A DNA stretch of 64,000 nt from Xanthobacter sp. NM-25 (GCF_022138605.1 NZ_JACBFS010000005.1:62001-126000), one strand, 5' to 3'; positions 9,060-18,053 are shown, counted from the first letter of the stretch. Translations and numbers: made by a program. Notes: generated by a model not told the origin, from the letters alone.

Positions 9060-9422
9060 CTAGGGCAGGATCTCGCGCACCCGTTCCATCGGCCGGCACA
9101 GACGCACCCCCTTGGGGGTGAAGACGAAAGGGCGCTCGATCAACGCCGGATGGGCGATCATGGCATCGAGCAGCGCATCATCGCTGAGCGCGGGATCGTC
9201 GAGGCCGAGGTCCTTGTAGAGATCGCCCTTGCGCCGCAGGGCATCGCGCACGCTGATGCCGGCCGCCTGGACGGCCTGGGCGAGGGCCGGTCGGCTCGGC
9301 GGGGTCTTCAGATACTGGACGATGTCCGGGGTGAGCCCTTCGGCCTCCAGCAGCGCCAGGGTCTTGCGCGAGGTGCCGCAGGCGGGATTGTGCCAGATGG
9401 TGACGCGCGACGAACCGCTCAT
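9060..9422 (-). CDS. arsC: Arsenate reductase, glutaredoxin-coupled ArsC family
   Basis: Thioredoxin-fold protein of 120 residues with the ArsC active-site cysteine in WHNPACGTSRKTLALLE and the C-terminal arginine region RPFVFTPKGVRLCRP. The family reduces arsenate to arsenite using glutathione and glutaredoxin. No arsR or arsenite pump lies beside it; related ArsC/YffB-type proteins also occur outside ars operons, so a role other than arsenic resistance is possible. It sits alone between the kinase operon and the divergent FAD-protein gene, with an AT-rich promoter region at 9540-9590. Confidence 0.88.
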   Translation of the reverse strand: MSGSSRVTIWHNPACGTSRKTLALLEAEGLTPDIVQYLKTPPSRPALAQAVQAAGISVRDALRRKGDLYKDLGLDDPALSDDALLDAMIAHPALIERPFVFTPKGVRLCRPMERVREILP

Positions 9423-9602
9423 GACGCTGGACTCCGGAGGGGACAGGATCGGGGCGGCGACGGCGGATGGCCGGTCGGCGCGCCCCCGCCATCAAGCCGG
9501 CGGGCGCGGCGGGATGTCAACGCGGCGCCGCGCCGCCGCGACTCATGTAGTTCGATTGGATTAATGTTATTTGTTGAGTCGTGACGCGAGGTGGGATGCC
9601 AG

Positions 9603-11096
9603 ATGGGACCGGAGAGCGAACGCGAAAAGGGCCCGCGCGGCACGCTGATCATCGTTGGGGGCGGCTTCAGCGGCACCCTGGCGGCGCTGCTGGCCCATCG
9701 GCGCGGTGCGTTCGACGTGGTGCTGGTGGAGCGCGAGGCGCAGGCCGGCCTCGGCCTCGCCTATGGGGCCTGCGACGCCCACCATGTGCTCAATGTGCCG
9801 GTGGTCCGCATGGAGCTGGGGCTGGAACCCTCCTTCGCCACGTGGCTTCAGGCTTCGGGTGTCGATCTCGAGGCCGCCCTGGCGGAAGCGGGGGGCGATC
9901 TCTCCCAGGCGTTTGTGCCGCGTGCCCTGTTCGGGGCCTATGTGGCGACGCAATGGGAGGCGGCCCTGGCAGAGGCGCAGAATGCCGGCGCGCCCCGCCT
10001 GCGCCGGGTGCGCGGCGCGGTGGTGGAGGTGCGCGCGCAGCCGATGCCCGGCGTGGTGCTGGCGGATGGGCGCCGGCTCACCGGGACCCATGTGCTGCTG
10101 GCCACCGGCAACCTGCCGCCCAAGCCGCCCCGCTGCGCCGATGCGGCGTTCTACGACACGCCGCGGTTCATCCCCGACCCCTGGGCGCGCGGCGCGCTGA
10201 CGGCGCTGCCGCCGGATGCGACGGTGCTGCTGATCGGCTCCGGCCTCACCCTCGTGGACGTGGCCCTGAAGCTGGCGGCGGCGGGGCATCGTGGGCCGCT
10301 GGTGGCGGTGTCCCGGCACGGGTTGCTGCCGCAGGTGCATGCTGCGGGCGGGCGCTTCGCGGCGTTCCTGTCACCGGCCCTGGCGCCGACGCCGCGGGCG
10401 GGGCTGCGGGCGATCCGGCAGGCGGTGGCGCGCGCGGCGGCGGAGGGCATCCCCTGGCAGCGGGTGATGGATGCGGTGCGCCCGGCCATCGCCACCATCT
10501 GGAGCCACTGGACGCAGCCGGAGAAGGCGCGGTTCCTGCGTCACGCGCGTACCTATTGGGATGTGCACCGCCATCGCATGGCGCCGCGGGTGGCGGATCG
10601 GCTGCAGGCCCTCATCGGCTCCGGCCAATTGCGGGTGGTGGCCGGTCGCATCACCGGCTACCGGGCGGGGACCGACGGGGTGAGCATCACCCTGCGCCAC
10701 CGGGGCGGCGGCCACGACAGGAGCCATGACAGGGGCCATGAAGAGGTACGGGCGGCGGCGGTGATCAATTGCACCGGGCCGCGCTCGGATTTCGCCACCC
10801 TGGGCCTGCCGCCGTTCGCCGCCCTGCGGGATGCCGGCCACATCGTGCCGGATGCCCTGGGGCTGGGGCTTGAAACCCGCGGCTGCGCCCTGGTGGACCG
10901 CTATGGCGCCGCCAGCTCCTGGCTCCACGCGGTGGGGCCGCTGACCCGGCCGGCCTGGTGGGAGATCACCGCCGTGCCGGAAATCGCCGCGCAGATCCAT
11001 CGGCTGGTGGAGGATCTCGCCGATGGCACCCTGTCCGCCCCCGGCGTGCCGGCGGATCTGCTGGTGGATTTCGTCAATCTGGGCGCGGGCATCTGA
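9603..11096 (+). CDS. FAD/NAD(P)-binding protein, COG4529 type
   Basis: A flavoprotein of about 497 residues in the uncharacterised COG4529 family. The N-terminus binds FAD (LIIVGGGFSGTLAALLAHRR) and a second glycine motif (VLLIGSGLTLVDVALKLAAAG) lies near residue 205. The sequences LLATGNLPPKPP and INCTGPRSDF are typical of these flavin oxidoreductase folds. Substrate unknown. The start at 9603 follows GAGGTGGG at good spacing; an in-frame GTG at 9591 is the alternative. A His-rich stretch near residue 375 is unusual. It is followed by the ATPase operon 222 bp away. Confidence 0.8.
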   Translation: MGPESEREKGPRGTLIIVGGGFSGTLAALLAHRRGAFDVVLVEREAQAGLGLAYGACDAHHVLNVPVVRMELGLEPSFATWLQASGVDLEAALAEAGGDLSQAFVPRALFGAYVATQWEAALAEAQNAGAPRLRRVRGAVVEVRAQPMPGVVLADGRRLTGTHVLLATGNLPPKPPRCADAAFYDTPRFIPDPWARGALTALPPDATVLLIGSGLTLVDVALKLAAAGHRGPLVAVSRHGLLPQVHAAGGRFAAFLSPALAPTPRAGLRAIRQAVARAAAEGIPWQRVMDAVRPAIATIWSHWTQPEKARFLRHARTYWDVHRHRMAPRVADRLQALIGSGQLRVVAGRITGYRAGTDGVSITLRHRGGGHDRSHDRGHEEVRAAAVINCTGPRSDFATLGLPPFAALRDAGHIVPDALGLGLETRGCALVDRYGAASSWLHAVGPLTRPAWWEITAVPEIAAQIHRLVEDLADGTLSAPGVPADLLVDFVNLGAGI

Positions 11097-11132
11097 GGCC
11101 CCGCGCCATTGGGTCGCTGCCGGGGCCGCAAA

Positions 11133-11150
11133 TAGGCGCAAATACGCCTA
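11133..11150. repeat. Short perfect inverted repeat upstream of the ATPase operon
   Basis: TAGGCG, a 6-bp spacer CAAATA, then CGCCTA, flanked by AAT/AAT-like bases, about 170 bp before atpD. It could be an operator for the ATPase operon or part of the end of the preceding transcript; there is no T-run to support a terminator. Confidence 0.4.
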
Positions 11151-11318
11151 ATCGAACGGCTGAAGGCGTCCCCGCCGACCCCATCCCCTGGCAGGTGCCC
11201 CAGCGGCAGGGGGCCGGTGATGGTAGCGCGGGCCGCGTGCCTCTGGCATGTTTCCGCTGAAACGTGTTCCCCCACTCCATCCGAGCGGGCGGCGGAACCG
11301 GTGCACGGAGGTCGGCGC

Positions 11319-12785
11319 ATGGCGGGGCGTGCGAACGAAACCGCGGACGGAGACGGCCGCATCGTCGCCCTGCGCGGCGCCGTGATCGACGTGCGCTTCG
11401 CCGCGGGGAACCTGCCGGCGGTGGAGCACGCCCTGTGGGTGGAAGACCCCGCGCGCGGCCGCATCCTGGCCGAGGTGCAGAGCCATATGGACATCGAGAC
11501 GGTGCGCGCCATCGCCCTGCAGCCCACCTCCGGCCTCAAGCGCGGCGATGTGGTGAAGCGGGTGGGCGGACCGGTGGAGGTGCCGGTGGGCGACGCGGTG
11601 CTGGGCCGCTTGCTCGACGTGGCCGGCAATGTGGGCGACAAGGGCGCCCCGCTGCCCGCCGATGTGCCGCGCCGGCCGATCCATGCGCCACCCCCCGCCT
11701 TCGCCGACCAGAGCGGCACCGCCGACATTTTCGGCACCGGCATCAAGGTCATCGACCTGTTGGCGCCGCTGGCCCAGGGCGGCAAGGCGGCGATGTTTGG
11801 CGGCGCCGGCGTGGGCAAGACCGTGCTGGTGATGGAGCTGATCCACGCCATGGTGGCGAGCTACCAGGGCATCTCGGTGTTCGCCGGGGTGGGGGAGCGC
11901 TCCCGCGAGGGGCATGAGATGCTGCTCGACATGACTCATTCCGGGGTGCTGGACCGCACCGTGCTGGTCTATGGGCAGATGAACGAGCCCCCCGGCGCCC
12001 GCTGGCGGGTGCCCATGACGGCGCTGACCATCGCCGAATACTTCCGTGACGAGAAGCACCAGAACGTGCTGCTGCTCATGGACAACGTGTTCCGCTTCGT
12101 GCAGGCGGGCTCGGAAGTGTCGGGCCTGCTCGGCCGGCTGCCCTCGCGGGTGGGCTACCAGCCGACCCTGGCGAGCGAGGTGGCGGCGCTGGAAGAGCGC
12201 ATCGCCTCGGTGGGTGGCGCCGCCGTCACCGCCATCGAGGCCGTGTATGTGCCGGCGGACGATTTCACCGATCCGGCGGTGACCACCATCGCCGCCCATG
12301 TGGATTCCACCGTGGTGCTCTCCCGCGCCATGGCGGCGGAGGGCATGTATCCCGCCGTCGATCCCATCGCCTCCTCTTCCATCCTGCTCGATCCGCTGAT
12401 CGTCGGGGAGGAGCACGCGCAGGTGGCCACCGAGGTGCGCCGCACCATCGAGCATTATCGCGAGCTGCAGGATGTCATCTCGCTGCTGGGCATGGAGGAA
12501 TTGGGGGCGGAGGATCGCCGCATCGTCGAGCGCGCGCGCAAGCTGCAGCGCTTCCTCACCCAGCCTTTCACCGTCACCGAGGCCTTCACCGGCGTGCCCG
12601 GCCGCTCGGTGCCCATCGCCGACACCGTGGCTGGCTGCAAGGCCATTCTCGCCGGAGCCTGCGACGACTGGCAGGAAAGCTCGCTTTACATGGTGGGCGG
12701 GCTCGATGAGGCTCGCGCCAAGGAGGAGGCCGCCCGCAAGCCCAGCGGCGCGAAAGCCGGCGCGACCGCAGGGGCGGCGACATGA
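11319..12785 (+). CDS. atpD: N-type ATPase subunit beta
   Basis: Catalytic F1 subunit of 488 residues with the Walker A loop GGAGVGKTVLV, GERSREGHEM, and the Walker B region NVLLLMDNVFRFVQAGSEVSG. The start at 11319 is preceded by CGGAGG. It opens a nine-gene run in the order D-C-Q-R-B-E-F-A-G, which is diagnostic of the laterally spread N-ATPases and differs from the usual BEFHAGDC order. The C-terminal tail is extended and Ala/Lys-rich. Such operons usually accompany a separate housekeeping F-ATPase. Confidence 0.95.
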   Translation: MAGRANETADGDGRIVALRGAVIDVRFAAGNLPAVEHALWVEDPARGRILAEVQSHMDIETVRAIALQPTSGLKRGDVVKRVGGPVEVPVGDAVLGRLLDVAGNVGDKGAPLPADVPRRPIHAPPPAFADQSGTADIFGTGIKVIDLLAPLAQGGKAAMFGGAGVGKTVLVMELIHAMVASYQGISVFAGVGERSREGHEMLLDMTHSGVLDRTVLVYGQMNEPPGARWRVPMTALTIAEYFRDEKHQNVLLLMDNVFRFVQAGSEVSGLLGRLPSRVGYQPTLASEVAALEERIASVGGAAVTAIEAVYVPADDFTDPAVTTIAAHVDSTVVLSRAMAAEGMYPAVDPIASSSILLDPLIVGEEHAQVATEVRRTIEHYRELQDVISLLGMEELGAEDRRIVERARKLQRFLTQPFTVTEAFTGVPGRSVPIADTVAGCKAILAGACDDWQESSLYMVGGLDEARAKEEAARKPSGAKAGATAGAAT

Positions 12786-13252
12786 GCGGAACCCTGCGGC
12801 TCTCCATCTCCACGCCCACCGCCGTGCTGGTGCGTGATGCGGAGGTGCGCGCGGTGCGTGCCGAGGATGAGAGCGGCGGCTTCGGCATCCTGCCGGGCCA
12901 CACGGATTTTCTCACCGTGCTGCCGGCCTCGGTGGTGCGCTGGCGCACCGGCGACGACGTGGTGCATTACTGCGCCCAGGCCGGCGGGCTGCTGACGGTG
13001 GAGGGCGGCACGAAGGTGGCCATCGCCTGCCGCCAGGGCACGCTGGGGGATGATCTGCCCCGGCTCGAGGCGGAAGTCGCCCGCCTGCGCGCCGCCGAGA
13101 CCGATGCCGAGCGCAAGGCGCGGGTGGAGCAGATGCGCCTCCATGCCCGCGCGGTCCGCCAGCTCATGCGCTATCTGCGGCCGGGGCAGGGGGAGGCCTT
13201 CGGCGCCTTCGGCACCGACACGCATACGCCGCCAGCGGATGGAGGGGCGTGA
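12782..13252 (+). CDS. atpC: N-type ATPase subunit epsilon
   Basis: Central-stalk subunit of 156 residues. The N-terminal beta-sandwich contains GGFGILPGHTDFLTVL and HYCAQAGGLLTVEGG, typical of epsilon, followed by a helical C-terminus. It couples and inhibits rotation between F1 and F0. It overlaps the atpD stop by ATGA and ends one base into the atpQ start, so translation is coupled on both sides. Confidence 0.9.
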   Translation: MSGTLRLSISTPTAVLVRDAEVRAVRAEDESGGFGILPGHTDFLTVLPASVVRWRTGDDVVHYCAQAGGLLTVEGGTKVAIACRQGTLGDDLPRLEAEVARLRAAETDAERKARVEQMRLHARAVRQLMRYLRPGQGEAFGAFGTDTHTPPADGGA

Positions 13253-13560
13253 TGGCGGCAGATCCCCGTTCCGGCCCGCCGATCGACCGTCTTGCCGAAG
13301 CCGCCCGGCGTGCGGCTGAGCGGCAGAAGCGCGGCCTGGAGAATCCGGAACCCTCCCTCGGCGCCCGGCTGGGGCAGATGGGCATTCTCGGCTGGACCAT
13401 CGTCGTGCCCACCCTGCTGGGGCTGGTGGTGGGCCGTTGGCTCGACACGCAGTTTTCCACCGGCATCATGTTCGCCGCGGCGCTGCTGATGCTGGGGGCC
13501 GCCTTCGGCCTGTGGTCTGCCTGGCGCTGGATGCACCGGGCGGGGGGAGCGGACCAATGA
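13252..13560 (+). CDS. atpQ: N-ATPase accessory membrane protein AtpQ (AtpZ/AtpI-like)
   Basis: Small membrane protein of 102 residues with two hydrophobic helices (about 43-62 and 70-92) and the AtpZ-type core LGWTIVVPTLLGLVVGRWLD. In N-ATPase operons this gene always sits between atpC and atpR. A role in ion uptake or c-ring assembly has been proposed for relatives (established for the family only in outline). I start at the ATG at 13252 with GGAGGGG upstream; a GTG at 13249 is possible. It overlaps atpR by ATGA. Confidence 0.85.
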   Translation: MAADPRSGPPIDRLAEAARRAAERQKRGLENPEPSLGARLGQMGILGWTIVVPTLLGLVVGRWLDTQFSTGIMFAAALLMLGAAFGLWSAWRWMHRAGGADQ

Positions 13561-13877
13561 GCGCACCGTTCGCCGCCATGGCGGCCCTCTCCGCCGCTCT
13601 GCCGAGCTTCAGCCCCTTCGCCGGCGCCGCCGTCGGCCTGGGGGTGGGGCTTGCTGCCGGTTTCGCCTATTTCGCCTCGCTCTGGTGGAACACGAAGCTC
13701 TATCTGGCCGGCGGCCGGGTGGCCCTGGCGGTGGTGCTGCAAATGGGCCGGTTCGCCATCCTGCTGGTGGCCATGGCGGTGCTGGCGGCGCTGGGCGCGC
13801 TGCCGCTGCTGATGGGCGCGGTGGGGCTGCTGGGCGCCCGCACCCTCGTCGTGCGGCGGCTGGGGAAGGTGGCATGA
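13557..13877 (+). CDS. atpR: N-ATPase subunit AtpR
   Basis: Membrane protein of 106 residues with three predicted helices (about 20-42, 50-72, 76-95). It belongs to the AtpR family found only in N-ATPase operons. Conserved-looking features are the FASLWWNTKLYLAGGR loop and polar residues within helices (for example QMGRF). Its function is not firmly known; it is thought to interact with the c-ring. It overlaps atpQ and atpB by 4 bp each. Confidence 0.85.
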   Translation: MSAPFAAMAALSAALPSFSPFAGAAVGLGVGLAAGFAYFASLWWNTKLYLAGGRVALAVVLQMGRFAILLVAMAVLAALGALPLLMGAVGLLGARTLVVRRLGKVA

Positions 13878-14587
13878 TCTCTTCGCCCCTGGTCATCGAA
13901 CCTTTGTTCCACGTGGGCCCGGTGCCCATCACCGCGCCGGTGGTGGTCACCTGGGGCATCATGGTGGCGCTGGGCGGCGGCTGCTGGCTCGCCACCCGCC
14001 ACCTGAAGCTGGTGCCCGGGCGCGGCCAGGCGCTGCTGGAGACGGTGGTCTCCGCCATCGACAGCCAGATCGCTGACACCATGCAGGTGAACCCGGCGCC
14101 GTATCGGGCGTTGATCGGCACCATCTTCCTCTATGTGCTGTGCGCCAACTGGATCTCGCTGATCCCGGGCCTGGAGCCGCCCACCGCCCATCTGGAAACC
14201 GATGCCGCCCTCGCCCTCATCGTGTTCGTGGCGACCCTCGCCTATGGGGTGCGGGCGCGCGGGCTCGGCGGCTATCTGAAGACCTTCGCCGAACCCACCT
14301 GGGTGATGATCCCGCTCAATGTGGTGGAGCAGATCACCCGCACCTTCTCTTTGGTGGTGCGCCTGTTCGGCAACATCATGAGCGGCGTGTTTGTCATCGG
14401 CATCATCCTGTCCCTGGCGGGGCTGCTGGTGCCGATCCCGCTGATGGCGCTCGATCTGCTCACCGGCGCCGTCCAGGCCTACATTTTCGCGGTGCTCGCC
14501 ACCGTCTTCATCGGCGCGGCGGTCAGCGAGGGCGAGGCCCCCGCGCCCGCCGTCCCGCCCGATCCTTCCGCCCAGCAGGAGCGCTAG
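13874..14587 (+). CDS. atpB: N-type ATPase subunit a
   Basis: F0 stator channel protein of 237 residues with about five membrane helices. The essential arginine facing the c-ring is in SLVVRLFGNIMSG, and the following GAVQAYIFAVLATVFIGAAV helix is typical of subunit a. The start overlaps atpR (ATGA). The C-terminal tail is Pro/Ala-rich. It works with the c-ring encoded 5 bp downstream. Confidence 0.93.
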   Translation: MISSPLVIEPLFHVGPVPITAPVVVTWGIMVALGGGCWLATRHLKLVPGRGQALLETVVSAIDSQIADTMQVNPAPYRALIGTIFLYVLCANWISLIPGLEPPTAHLETDAALALIVFVATLAYGVRARGLGGYLKTFAEPTWVMIPLNVVEQITRTFSLVVRLFGNIMSGVFVIGIILSLAGLLVPIPLMALDLLTGAVQAYIFAVLATVFIGAAVSEGEAPAPAVPPDPSAQQER

Positions 14588-14592
14588 ACCCC

Positions 14593-14841
14593 ATGGACAA
14601 TCTCATTCAAGTGGTCTCCATCGCCGCCGCCGCCATGGCGGTGTCGTTCGGCGCCATCGGCCCGGCGCTGGGCGAGGGGCGGGCGGTCGCCGCCGCCATG
14701 GACGCCATCGCCCGCCAGCCGGAAGCCGCCGGTACCCTCTCGCGCACCCTGTTCGTCGGCCTCGCCATGATCGAGACCATGGCGATCTACTGTCTGGTGA
14801 TCGCGCTTTTGGTGCTGTTCGCCAATCCGTTCGTGAAATAG
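14593..14841 (+). CDS. atpE: N-type ATPase subunit c
   Basis: Rotor-ring hairpin of 82 residues. The ion carrier carboxylate is Glu61 in GLAMIETMAIYC. Against the Na+-binding Ilyobacter c subunit, Glu28 (in ALGEGRA) falls at the Gln32 position, Thr62 at Ser66 and Tyr66 at Tyr70, so the coordination set is of the Na+-type, with a second carboxylate as reported for N-ATPases. The polar loop ARQPEAAG is conserved. Ion specificity is inferred from these residues, not shown. Confidence 0.93.
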   Translation: MDNLIQVVSIAAAAMAVSFGAIGPALGEGRAVAAAMDAIARQPEAAGTLSRTLFVGLAMIETMAIYCLVIALLVLFANPFVK

Positions 14842-14853
14842 CGGCCCGCGCCC

Positions 14854-15594
14854 ATGCAGATCGATTGGTGGACGCTCGGATTGCAGGCCATCAACGTCCT
14901 GGTGCTGGTCTTCATCCTGGCCCGTTTCCTGTTCCGGCCGGTGGTGGCGCTGATGGCCGAGCGGCAGGCGGCGGCGACCCGCGACCTGGAGGCCGCGCGC
15001 GCCGCGCGCGCCGCCGCCGAGGCGGAGCGCACCAAGGCCGCGGCCGAGACCGCCGCCATCGCCGCCGCCCGCACCGAGAAGGTGGATGCCGCTCTGGCCG
15101 AGGGGGAGGCGCGCAAGGCGGCGCTGCTGGCGGCCGCCCGCAGCGAGGCCGATGGCCTGCGGGCCGCCGCCGAGGCGGACATCGCCCACGTCCGCGCCCG
15201 TGCCGAGGCGGCGGTGGATGACCGGGCCAGCCGGCTCGCCGTGGACATCGCCGCCCGCCTGCTGGCGCAGCTGCCCGACGACACCCGCGTCGCCGCCTTC
15301 ATCGATGGCCTGTGCGCGGGTCTCGCCGCTCTGCCGGAGGAGGCGCGCGCCAGTCTTGCCGTCGCCGAGGAGCCGCTGCAGCTGAAAGCGGCGCGCGCCC
15401 TGTCCACGGAAGAGGAGGCGATTTGCCGGCAAAAGATCGCCGCTGCGCTGGGGCATGACGTGACCCTGGCGCTGAGCGTCGACCCGAACCTGATCGCCGG
15501 CCTGGAGCTCACCGCCCCCCATGCCATCGTGCGCAACAGCTGGCGGGCCGCCCTCGACCGCATTCTGACGGAGCTCACCCACGATGGGCGCTGA
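14854..15594 (+). CDS. atpF: N-type ATPase subunit b with delta-like C-terminal domain
   Basis: Peripheral-stalk subunit of 246 residues, far longer than an ordinary b (about 160). Residues 1-30 form the membrane anchor and 35-135 a long Ala/Glu-rich coiled coil. The last 60 residues (ALSTEEEAICRQKI...HDVTLALSVDPNLIAG...IVRNSW) align by eye with the C-terminal domain of subunit delta (LS-E-Q..., V-L-VD-LIAG, GS-RGRL). No separate atpH exists in the operon, so this fusion probably supplies the missing stator contact. Overlaps atpA by 11 bp. Confidence 0.9.
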   Translation: MQIDWWTLGLQAINVLVLVFILARFLFRPVVALMAERQAAATRDLEAARAARAAAEAERTKAAAETAAIAAARTEKVDAALAEGEARKAALLAAARSEADGLRAAAEADIAHVRARAEAAVDDRASRLAVDIAARLLAQLPDDTRVAAFIDGLCAGLAALPEEARASLAVAEEPLQLKAARALSTEEEAICRQKIAAALGHDVTLALSVDPNLIAGLELTAPHAIVRNSWRAALDRILTELTHDGR

Positions 15595-17107
15595 TGCCGA
15601 TTGGCTCGAAGCAAGCCGTGCGAAGGTAGCCCGCGCCGATCTGTCGGTGCAGGCGGAGGCCATCGGCCGGGTGGAGGAGGTGGCGGACGGCATCGCCCGC
15701 GTCTCTGGCCTGCCCGACGTGCGGCTCGACGAGATCCTGAAATTCGAGGGCGGCCGCCTCGGCTTCGCCTTGACCCTCGACGCCGACACCATCGGCGCCG
15801 TGCTGCTGGACGATGCCGCCGGCGTCGAGGCCGGCTCCAAGGTCACGGGCTCCGGAGAGGTGGTGCGGGTGCCGGTGGGGGAGGGGCTGCTGGGCCGGGT
15901 GGTCGATCCCCTCGGCCGCCCCCTCGACGGGGGCGCGCCCATCACCGCCACCGACCATCTGCCCATTGAGCGGCCGGCCCCCGCCATCATCGACCGCGAC
16001 CTCGTCAGCGAGCCGGTGGAAACCGGCATCCTGGTGCTCGACGCTTTGTTCGCTCTGGGTCGCGGCCAGCGTGAGCTGATCATCGGCGATCGCGCCACCG
16101 GCAAGACCGCGGTGGCGGTGGACGCCATCGTCAACCAGAAGCATTCGGATGTGATCTGCGTCTATGTGGCGGTGGGCCAGCGCGCCACCGCCGTGGAGCG
16201 GGTGATCGAGGCGGTGAAGGCCCATGGCGCCCCGGAGCGCTGCATCTTCGTGGTGGCCGCCGCCTCGGCAGCGCCGGGCCTGCAGTGGATCGCGCCCTTT
16301 GCCGGCTTCAGCATGGCGGAATATTTCCGCGACAAGGGCGGCCATGCCCTGATCGTGGTGGACGATCTCACCCACCATGCCGCCACCCATCGCGAGCTCG
16401 CCTTGCTCACCCGCGAGCCGCCGGGCCGCGAGGCCTATCCCGGTGACATCTTCTATCTGCATGCCCGCCTGCTGGAACGCGCCGCCAAGCTCTCACCGGA
16501 GCTGGGCAGCGGTTCCCTCACCGCTCTGCCGGTGGCCGAGACCGATGCCGGCAACCTCTCCGCTTACATTCCCACCAACCTCATCTCCATCACCGATGGC
16601 CAGATCGTGCTCGATTCCCGCCTGTTCGCCGCCAATCAGCGGCCGGCGGTGGATGTGGGCCTGTCGGTGTCGCGGGTGGGCGGCAAGGCCCAGAAGCCGG
16701 CCCTGCGCGAGGTGTCCGGCCGGTTGCGGCTCGATTATTCCCAGTTCCTGGAGCTGGAGATGTTCACCCGCTTCGGCGGCATCTCCGATACCCGGGTGAA
16801 GGCGCAGATCACCCGTGGCGAGCGGATCCGCGCGCTGCTCACCCAGCCGCGCTTCGCCAATCTGCGCCTCGCCGACCAGGTGGCGCTGCTGGCGGCGCTG
16901 GCCGAGGGGGTGTTCGATGCCCTGCCGGTGGCCGTCATTCCCCCGCTGCGGGCGCGGCTGCCGGCCTATCTCGATGCCAATGCGGGCGCTGAGGTGGCGG
17001 CCCTTGCCGCCAGCGGCACCCTCGAGGCGCCGGTGCGGGAGAAACTGGTGGCGGCGGTTCAGGCGCTGGCGCAGGAGTTGGCGCAGGAGCTGACGGCCGC
17101 CGGCTGA
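15584..17107 (+). CDS. atpA: N-type ATPase subunit alpha
   Basis: F1 alpha subunit of 507 residues. Walker A reads IIGDRATGKTAVAVD, and the alpha signature PGREAYPGDIFYLHARLLERAAKLS is complete, followed by GSLTALPVAETDAGNLSAYIPTN. It forms the alpha3beta3 hexamer with AtpD and contacts the b/delta-like stalk. The ATG at 15584 lies within the end of atpF, so the two are coupled. Ends 31 bp before atpG. Confidence 0.95.
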   Translation: MGADADWLEASRAKVARADLSVQAEAIGRVEEVADGIARVSGLPDVRLDEILKFEGGRLGFALTLDADTIGAVLLDDAAGVEAGSKVTGSGEVVRVPVGEGLLGRVVDPLGRPLDGGAPITATDHLPIERPAPAIIDRDLVSEPVETGILVLDALFALGRGQRELIIGDRATGKTAVAVDAIVNQKHSDVICVYVAVGQRATAVERVIEAVKAHGAPERCIFVVAAASAAPGLQWIAPFAGFSMAEYFRDKGGHALIVVDDLTHHAATHRELALLTREPPGREAYPGDIFYLHARLLERAAKLSPELGSGSLTALPVAETDAGNLSAYIPTNLISITDGQIVLDSRLFAANQRPAVDVGLSVSRVGGKAQKPALREVSGRLRLDYSQFLELEMFTRFGGISDTRVKAQITRGERIRALLTQPRFANLRLADQVALLAALAEGVFDALPVAVIPPLRARLPAYLDANAGAEVAALAASGTLEAPVREKLVAAVQALAQELAQELTAAG

Positions 17108-17138
17108 GGCGGCAGGGAGCCGGGATAAGGAGAGGGCC

Positions 17139-17999
17139 ATGGCGGAACGCCTGTCCGATGTCACCGCGCGCATCCGCACCGTGCATCAATTGTCGGCGGT
17201 CATCACCGCCATGCGCGGTATCGCCGCCGCCCGCTCGCGGGAGGCACGGGCCCATCTCGACGGCATCCGCGCCTATGCCGACACCATCGCCGCCGGCATC
17301 GGCCATGCCCTGGCCTTTCTACCGGTGGACGAGCGGGGCACGGCGCTCCCGTCGGGTCCGGGCCTGCGGCTGGTGATCGCCCTGTGCGCGGAGCAGGGCT
17401 TTGCCGGCGCCTTTAGCGAGCATGTGCTGGAGGCTGCCGTCGCCGCGCGCGGGCCCGACGCGGGCGGGGGGCTGTTCATCGTCGGCGATCGCGGGCTGCT
17501 GGTGGCGGAAGAGCGGGGCCTGGCCTGGGACTGGTCGGCGGCCATGGTGGGGCATCCGGATCAGGCGGCGCGGCTCGCCAGCGAGATCGCCGATGCGCTG
17601 TTCGCGCGGCTTGAGCGCGTGCCGGTGGCGCAGGTGTGCCTGCTGCACGCCGTGCCGGGCGGCGGGGAGGCCATGGAGGTGGCGACGAAACAGCTGGTGC
17701 CGTTCGATTTTCACCGCTTTCCGCTGGCCCGCCGGGCGGTGCCGCCGCTGATCACGCTGGCGCCCGATGTGCTGCTGGCGCGGCTGGTGGCCGAATATGT
17801 GTTCGCCGAGATCACCGAGGCGGTGATGCTCTCGTTCGCGGCGGAGAACGAGGCCCGCATGCGGGCCATGATCGCCGCCCACACCAATGTGGAGAACACC
17901 CTCAACACGCTGGTGGCCCGCTCCCGCCAGTTGCGGCAGGAGGAGATCACCAACGAAATCGTCGAGCTGGCGGGCGGCGCCGCCGCCCACGGCGGCTAG
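17139..17999 (+). CDS. atpG: N-type ATPase subunit gamma
   Basis: Central rotor shaft of 286 residues. The N-terminal helix (about 1-55, MAERLSDVTARIRTVHQLS) and C-terminal helix (about 215-280, with ENEARMRAMIAAHTNVENTLNTL and RQEEITNEIVELAGG) form the coiled-coil axle; the middle is the Rossmann-like domain. It closes the operon. AAGGAGAG upstream gives a strong ribosome site. Confidence 0.93.
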   Translation: MAERLSDVTARIRTVHQLSAVITAMRGIAAARSREARAHLDGIRAYADTIAAGIGHALAFLPVDERGTALPSGPGLRLVIALCAEQGFAGAFSEHVLEAAVAARGPDAGGGLFIVGDRGLLVAEERGLAWDWSAAMVGHPDQAARLASEIADALFARLERVPVAQVCLLHAVPGGGEAMEVATKQLVPFDFHRFPLARRAVPPLITLAPDVLLARLVAEYVFAEITEAVMLSFAAENEARMRAMIAAHTNVENTLNTLVARSRQLRQEEITNEIVELAGGAAAHGG

Positions 18000-18008
18000 G
18001 CGCCGTCA

Positions 18009-18031
18009 CGCGAAGGGGAACCGGCTTCGCG
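18009..18031. terminator. Hairpin between convergent atpG and MFS genes
   Basis: CGCGAAG and CTTCGCG form a perfect 7-bp stem around a 9-base loop in the 54-bp gap between the ends of two convergent genes. No clear T-run follows on either strand, so its strength as a terminator is uncertain. Confidence 0.4.
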
Positions 18032-18053
18032 GGGCGACAGCGCGCCGGGCGGC

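Noticed and set aside
11249..11264. Second possible parS (TGTTTCCGCTGAAACG)
   Set aside because: The CACGTG core is broken, with four mismatches; only outer arms resemble parS.
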